Of a DNA stretch of 17,874 bases, positions 14,933 through 17,874 are shown piece by piece. The notes below the pieces were generated by a model. That model worked only from the letters and a program-made list of their open reading frames with translations, made no database searches and was not told where the DNA came from. A program made the position numbers and the translations under genes. The DNA comes from CALCKU01 sp964571595 (GTDB lineage: Bacteria > Pseudomonadota > Alphaproteobacteria > Caulobacterales > Maricaulaceae): the NCBI GenBank assembly GCA_964571595.1, contig CAZNCJ010000048.1, forward strand, positions 1 through 17,874, read 5' to 3'. Each line of letters opens with the position of its first letter. The stretch's first letter is position 1.

Positions 14933-17299
14933 TATTGGCCATTCAGAATATTTAGAGGAAAACTTACTATCTATATCTGCTGTTAGTGAAATTAAACTGT
15001 TCGAAATATCTGTGTTCGTAACTTCGAATACGCCAAAATTATTTGAGATGATGGCGCGGTGGGTAACGACTTCTTTCGGCAGATTAAAAAACCAGCTGAC
15101 AGCGAAGTTTGCTGCGGTCCCGACATAATCAATTTTGGTGGGTAAGAAGTCGTTCTTGGTGACTAATTCGACGGGTGTTCCCAACGCATCTAATGCAACT
15201 TTTAGAGTCCGTTCGAGCATGTCTATGGATGTGTCTGGTAAAGCATTGCTTGGTGTTTTTACCCGAACAGGATGATAATGGCCGCCCCCTAGATTATACC
15301 ATAAATACTCATACTCGGTATAAAACCCTACCTGCTCTTGTAAAACGCGAAGACCCGCGCCCATTCCTGATGTAACTTTTGCCTTATTCTTAAATCCGCT
15401 TGAGGTCATCTGCAAAATTGGAATTGCATTGGCAGCATTTGTCGAGTTTTGTCTGACATTGGCAAAGTTTGTTGAACCATAATGCACATCACCGGACAAA
15501 ATTCCCACAAATTTTGGAGATAATTCTAGAATGAAATTCATGAATTTAATGAAAGAGGCTTCATTGGCGGCGAAGCTCTCATAATCGAAACTTTCAATAG
15601 ATTCTTGTTCAATGTCTTTGAGCTCTTTGAGTGTCGAAATTAGGATATTAGCTTCAATTGCCTCAGCAATCACTTTACCCACCACTGTCCCGGATTTGAG
15701 GACGGAAATGGCTTTTTCAATACTTGCAATTCCGATAACCGGGGCGGGAACAATGAACATTAAAACCTTGCCCGCTGGGTTCGGGTAATATTCTCTTATC
15801 AACGCCTCAACACGGCCATATTCGGACGTCGAAATCAAATTAGGTAAGTTTTGGCCTGGCGCTTCAATACGTTGTGTTCGTGTATCTATTGCAAAAACTG
15901 GAGGAATAGTGGGGGCATCATAAGACCACTTATTCTCTGCAAATATAGCCGTTTTAGCGGTTATTCGTTTGTTGCTTGAAAAATTTGTCTTTACAAGATT
16001 TTGTATATTATCAAAATGCGTTGAGTTAAAAGCGGCTGGCTTATTCCCATGTGCTTGAAACACGAAGTATGCCAATAAGGCATTGGATAAAACGATAACG
16101 CCTACATTACTATTTTTAGCCCGCGTTTTCCAATCATCATTAATAAAAAAGTCGTCTGTAACCTCATGGTCATCGAAGTGCATATATGAAGGAATATTCG
16201 CCATGAGGCATTTAAGGCTTTTGGTTCCCTTATAAGCTGAGAGAAGGCCGGTAGATGTCGCCGGAGTCCACAAGTTATCGTTCCAAGCCATGCAATACAT
16301 GGCAAAATACTCCCCCAATAAGATTAGGTGGTTTTTGCCGTCATCTTCGCCAATACTAAATTTGGCATAATCTTTTAAAAACTTAGCCCTTGATTGATTA
16401 TCATTTAGGCTCTGCGCTTGGTTAAGGTTACGAGAAGGCAGGTTTGGGATCTGTTCTAGGTGCCCAATTAGGGCATCTCCCAAATGCGTAAGATATGGCA
16501 AAAGGAGGCTATGGACATCATCAGCGTAAATCTGGTCCCCTGTTAAAAACAGAGCATTATTTCGATTTTCGAAATAATCTCCATATTGGGCGTTTTCCTT
16601 GAAAGCCCTGAACATTCCAATCGAGGCATCATCATCTGTTCCATGGAACTTGCGGCAAGATCCATATAGGGCCTTTAGCGTGTCATCACTTGAACTTTGA
16701 ATTGCAATAGTGGGAAGATCAAATGAGCCAACACAAAACTCTTCTTTAAAGTTGTTCCCTAAGAATGTTTTGAGCTTTTTATAAGTACTAGGAGTGTATT
16801 CATCCGGTGGAATAGGAGAATCAGAATCGCCAACTAATTTAAAAAGTAGGTCGTATGCGAAGAGGGAGTTATAACAGATTGAAGGGTCGACACGTCCAGT
16901 TACCCATGATCTCCCACCCACAGCGGCTCCGTCATCATTAGTAGAAGCTCCAGTATTTATAAACTCAAATTCATTAAGTGGATGAACAGCGTAATTATAG
17001 AAAAAATTCTCAGAAGTGCGTGCCGAAGTCGTTGATTCAAAGACCATCTTGATAGAGTGTGCCCAAAGGTTTTCACCGACTTGATAGCTAGTCTGAAAAG
17101 ATTCAGAAATGGGATGATCAGAGTAGATAGTCTGAGAGGTCTTATTTATCAGGTAAGCCTGTCCACAAATTACGTATGGATTTTTAGTCGCGATCCATAT
17201 GTTTATGGTAACCTGAGTACTTGAAACCTCGCATCTACGCACGATTGGTCCACAGATAATTTCAGGAAGATCGCTGGGCATTACATTAGGGGGCATCAT
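14930..17299 (-). CDS. PhoD-like metallophosphatase, no signal peptide
   Basis: A 789-residue enzyme with the full set of PhoD-type metallophosphatase motifs: YGSCRK (212-217), FLTGDQIYADD (251-261), MHFDDHEVTDDF (373-384), AIDTRTQR (470-477) and LSGDVHYG (601-608). These Asp, His and Asn-type ligands normally hold iron and calcium and hydrolyse phosphomono- or phosphodiesters. Classical PhoD is exported by the Tat system, but this protein begins MMPPNVMPSDLPEIICGP with no twin-arginine or hydrophobic signal, so it is probably intracellular. Residues 1-200 form an extra beta-rich domain. An insert at about 510-590 between the DTR and GDVH motifs is hydrophobic and then acidic. It is the only clear enzyme in the operon. 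The start is the first of two tandem ATGs, with GGAG 8 nt upstream and an ATGA overlap with a preceding small ORF. The substrate cannot be told. Lipid, nucleotide and cell-envelope phosphodiesters are all possible. Confidence 0.88.
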   Translation of the reverse strand: MMPPNVMPSDLPEIICGPIVRRCEVSSTQVTINIWIATKNPYVICGQAYLINKTSQTIYSDHPISESFQTSYQVGENLWAHSIKMVFESTTSARTSENFFYNYAVHPLNEFEFINTGASTNDDGAAVGGRSWVTGRVDPSICYNSLFAYDLLFKLVGDSDSPIPPDEYTPSTYKKLKTFLGNNFKEEFCVGSFDLPTIAIQSSSDDTLKALYGSCRKFHGTDDDASIGMFRAFKENAQYGDYFENRNNALFLTGDQIYADDVHSLLLPYLTHLGDALIGHLEQIPNLPSRNLNQAQSLNDNQSRAKFLKDYAKFSIGEDDGKNHLILLGEYFAMYCMAWNDNLWTPATSTGLLSAYKGTKSLKCLMANIPSYMHFDDHEVTDDFFINDDWKTRAKNSNVGVIVLSNALLAYFVFQAHGNKPAAFNSTHFDNIQNLVKTNFSSNKRITAKTAIFAENKWSYDAPTIPPVFAIDTRTQRIEAPGQNLPNLISTSEYGRVEALIREYYPNPAGKVLMFIVPAPVIGIASIEKAISVLKSGTVVGKVIAEAIEANILISTLKELKDIEQESIESFDYESFAANEASFIKFMNFILELSPKFVGILSGDVHYGSTNFANVRQNSTNAANAIPILQMTSSGFKNKAKVTSGMGAGLRVLQEQVGFYTEYEYLWYNLGGGHYHPVRVKTPSNALPDTSIDMLERTLKVALDALGTPVELVTKNDFLPTKIDYVGTAANFAVSWFFNLPKEVVTHRAIISNNFGVFEVTNTDISNSLISLTADIDSKFSSKYSEWPI

Positions 17300-17418
17300 G
17301 GAGCTGTCTCCATATTTCTTTGGGGGCCGAACATAGGTTGAATTAGGCTCAGATCTTGGCTGTGTACTAGTATTGCAAGAAAAATATCACCTGCTAAAAA
17401 TTCTAAATATTTATCCAT
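17296..17418 (-). CDS. Small 40-residue ORF coupled to the phosphatase gene
   Basis: The peptide starts MDKYLEFLAGDIFLAILVHS, continues with QDLSLIQPMF and ends METAP. Its first half is amphipathic to hydrophobic (FLAGDIFLAILV), possibly a short helix that could touch a membrane or partner. The TGA stop overlaps the ATG of the phosphatase gene (ATGA), and a seven-G run 8 nt before the start could serve as ribosome site. The size, coupling and compact layout argue for a translated leader or a small subunit. No family is recognised, and it could be a chance ORF. Confidence 0.45.
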   Translation of the reverse strand: MDKYLEFLAGDIFLAILVHSQDLSLIQPMFGPQRNMETAP

Positions 17419-17437
17419 AAATTAGCCCCCCCACTGG

Positions 17438-17542
17438 CTATTTTTTAAGCCTTTGGACAGTTTCATAGATCGCGGTTTCAAGCTTACTGCCCCATGAAAC
17501 CGGGCGAGCATTTACCGTGTAATTTGGAATTTTGTTCAACAT
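17438..17542 (-). CDS. Small 34-residue ORF at the head of the operon
   Basis: The frame opens MLNKIPNYTVNARPVSWGSK and ends in a helix with Lys tail (LETAIYETVQRLKK). It is preceded by a purine-rich AAGGCGGGGGCGC directly before the ATG, an acceptable ribosome site. It lies 19 nt upstream of the next small ORF and 21 bp downstream of a candidate promoter. Composition is protein-like with Trp, Tyr and a regular helix. No family is recognised. A joined reading with the next ORF is ruled out by stops in all frames across the G-run. Confidence 0.45.
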   Translation of the reverse strand: MLNKIPNYTVNARPVSWGSKLETAIYETVQRLKK

Positions 17543-17562
17543 GCGCCCCCGCCTTAGATATA

Positions 17563-17591
17563 TGAATACACTAGATGAACCTTGTTAGCAA
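17563..17591 (-). promoter_or_regulatory. Candidate promoter for the long operon
   Basis: On the minus strand TTGCTA (17586-17591) and TATTCA (17563-17568) are separated by 17 bp, resembling -35 and -10 boxes of a housekeeping promoter. The -10 lies 20 bp before the first small ORF, giving a short leader. The -10 match is weak, so another promoter further upstream remains possible. Confidence 0.3.
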
Positions 17592-17682
17592 GTCTGTGAC
17601 GCTCATCACGTTAGGGGCTATTAAAGCCCGAAATGCGAAAAGTGTGAGTTTAGGCCCTGTCGCCTCACAAGTAACAGAATTA

Positions 17683-17708
17683 ATTAATGACTAAAATTAA
17701 TGACTAAA
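17683..17708. repeat. Perfect 13-bp tandem duplication
   Basis: ATTAATGACTAAA occurs twice head to tail (17683-17695 and 17696-17708) without mismatch. It may be a replication slip or a pair of binding sites for a regulator or recombinase accessory protein. It lies 27 bp from the operator-like palindrome. Confidence 0.8.
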
Positions 17709-17722
17709 GACGCATCAAATAT

Positions 17723-17755
17723 TGGTAAACAGAATACCAGAAATTCTGGTAAACA
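17723..17755. promoter_or_regulatory. Operator-like palindrome flanked by direct repeats
   Basis: TACCAGAA-A-TTCTGGTA (17735-17751) is a perfect 8-bp inverted repeat about a single base, the usual geometry for a dimeric repressor. TGGTAAACA occurs at 17723-17731 and again at 17747-17755, 24 bp apart, with the second copy running into the palindrome. The block lies immediately upstream of a TTGACA box, so binding could control rightward transcription beyond the window. No matching regulator gene is present here. Confidence 0.55.
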
Positions 17756-17756
17756 T

Positions 17757-17786
17757 TTGACAATTAGAAGGCTATTATGTTATTGA
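17757..17786 (+). promoter_or_regulatory. Candidate rightward promoter
   Basis: A perfect -35 consensus TTGACA (17757-17762) is followed after 18 bp by TATTGA (17781-17786), four of six matches to the -10 box. It abuts the palindrome on its left. Its target would be a gene starting near or beyond the right edge. Confidence 0.35.
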
Positions 17787-17788
17787 TT

Positions 17789-17824
17789 TTATAGCATAAT
17801 TCGCTTGTATTTCGCCGCATCCCC
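17789..17824 (-). repeat. 36-bp flanking repeat, right copy
   Basis: It matches 2284-2319 at 28 of 36 positions in the same orientation; the distance from the left copy's first base to this copy's last base is 15,541 bp. The minus strand again begins GGGGATGCG and reads Met-Arg-Arg-Asn-Thr-Ser before a stop 18 codons in (17764-17820). It encloses the CGCATCCC box at 17816-17823. Together the two copies bracket the whole operon. Confidence 0.5.
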
Positions 17825-17874
17825 GGTGCGCCATTATACTATTCTACAAACCCTTAAATCTATGTTGTGTTTCA

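Larger units (their letters stand above)
17543..17874. other. 332-bp regulatory-type end region without a convincing gene
   Basis: From left to right it contains a candidate leftward promoter (17563-17591), a hairpin GGGCT-ATTAA-AGCCC (17615-17629), an inverted repeat TGTGAG/CTCACA (17643-17648, 17664-17669), a 13-bp tandem duplication, an operator-like palindrome, a candidate rightward promoter and the second 36-bp repeat copy. The last 50 bases show nothing further. An ATG at 17862 has too little sequence behind it to judge. Confidence 0.55.

Noticed and set aside
2513..17299. A contractile injection system or type VI cluster
   Set aside because: Large coupled genes suggested it, but no sheath, tube, baseplate, VgrG, spike or AAA+ ATPase motif is visible in the translated proteins.
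17418..17542. The two micro-ORFs as one frameshifted gene
   Set aside because: Stops occur in all three frames across the A-run and G-run between them, so a single slip cannot join them.
1..17874. CRISPR array, rRNA, tRNA or insertion sequence
   Set aside because: No regularly spaced repeats, no rRNA or tRNA signatures and no transposase were seen on either strand.

Overview
The window looks like an accessory island in a Gram-negative genome, possibly an alphaproteobacterium of moderate GC. That guess rests only on general codon flavour and the style of the GC-rich spacer, so treat the taxonomy as weak. Apart from a C-terminal scrap at the left edge, every convincing gene is on the minus strand.

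Left part (1-1782): the end of an unknown plus-strand gene (3-107); a 70-residue minus-strand protein resembling only the front end of a NERD-type nuclease or helicase protein (120-332); and a stand-alone PD-(D/E)XK nuclease of 426 residues (502-1782). This is defence-island-like or prophage-remnant-like content.

Spacer (1783-2512): a strikingly GC-rich block (about 71% GC by hand count over 2161-2280, against 30-50% elsewhere), packed with short inverted repeats and CGCATCCC boxes. It ends at a 36-bp sequence (2284-2319) that recurs at 28/36 identity and in the same orientation near the right end of the window (17789-17824). The two copies bracket the whole main operon.

Main operon (about 17590 down to 2513): reading leftwards, two tiny ORFs (34 and 40 aa), a PhoD-like metallophosphatase without a signal peptide (789 aa), a DUF6603 protein (1201 aa) and three very large proteins with no functional name (936, 1551 and 445 aa). 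Junctions are ATGA, a TAGGAG stop/RBS overlap with a GTG start, ATGA, TAATG and a 2-nt gap, so this is one translationally coupled unit of about 15 kb. None of the five large proteins shows a signal peptide or obvious transmembrane segment. I recall the hallmark motifs of the three unnamed proteins from unannotated proteins in other bacteria but cannot verify this here. The set is the best candidate in the window for an undescribed multi-protein system: one recognisable enzyme plus four giant, probably structural or binding, partners.

Right end (17543-17874): a probable leftward operon promoter, a 13-bp tandem duplication, a perfect operator-like palindrome, a possible rightward promoter and the second copy of the 36-bp repeat. 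This is a regulatory or recombination-type region rather than coding sequence.
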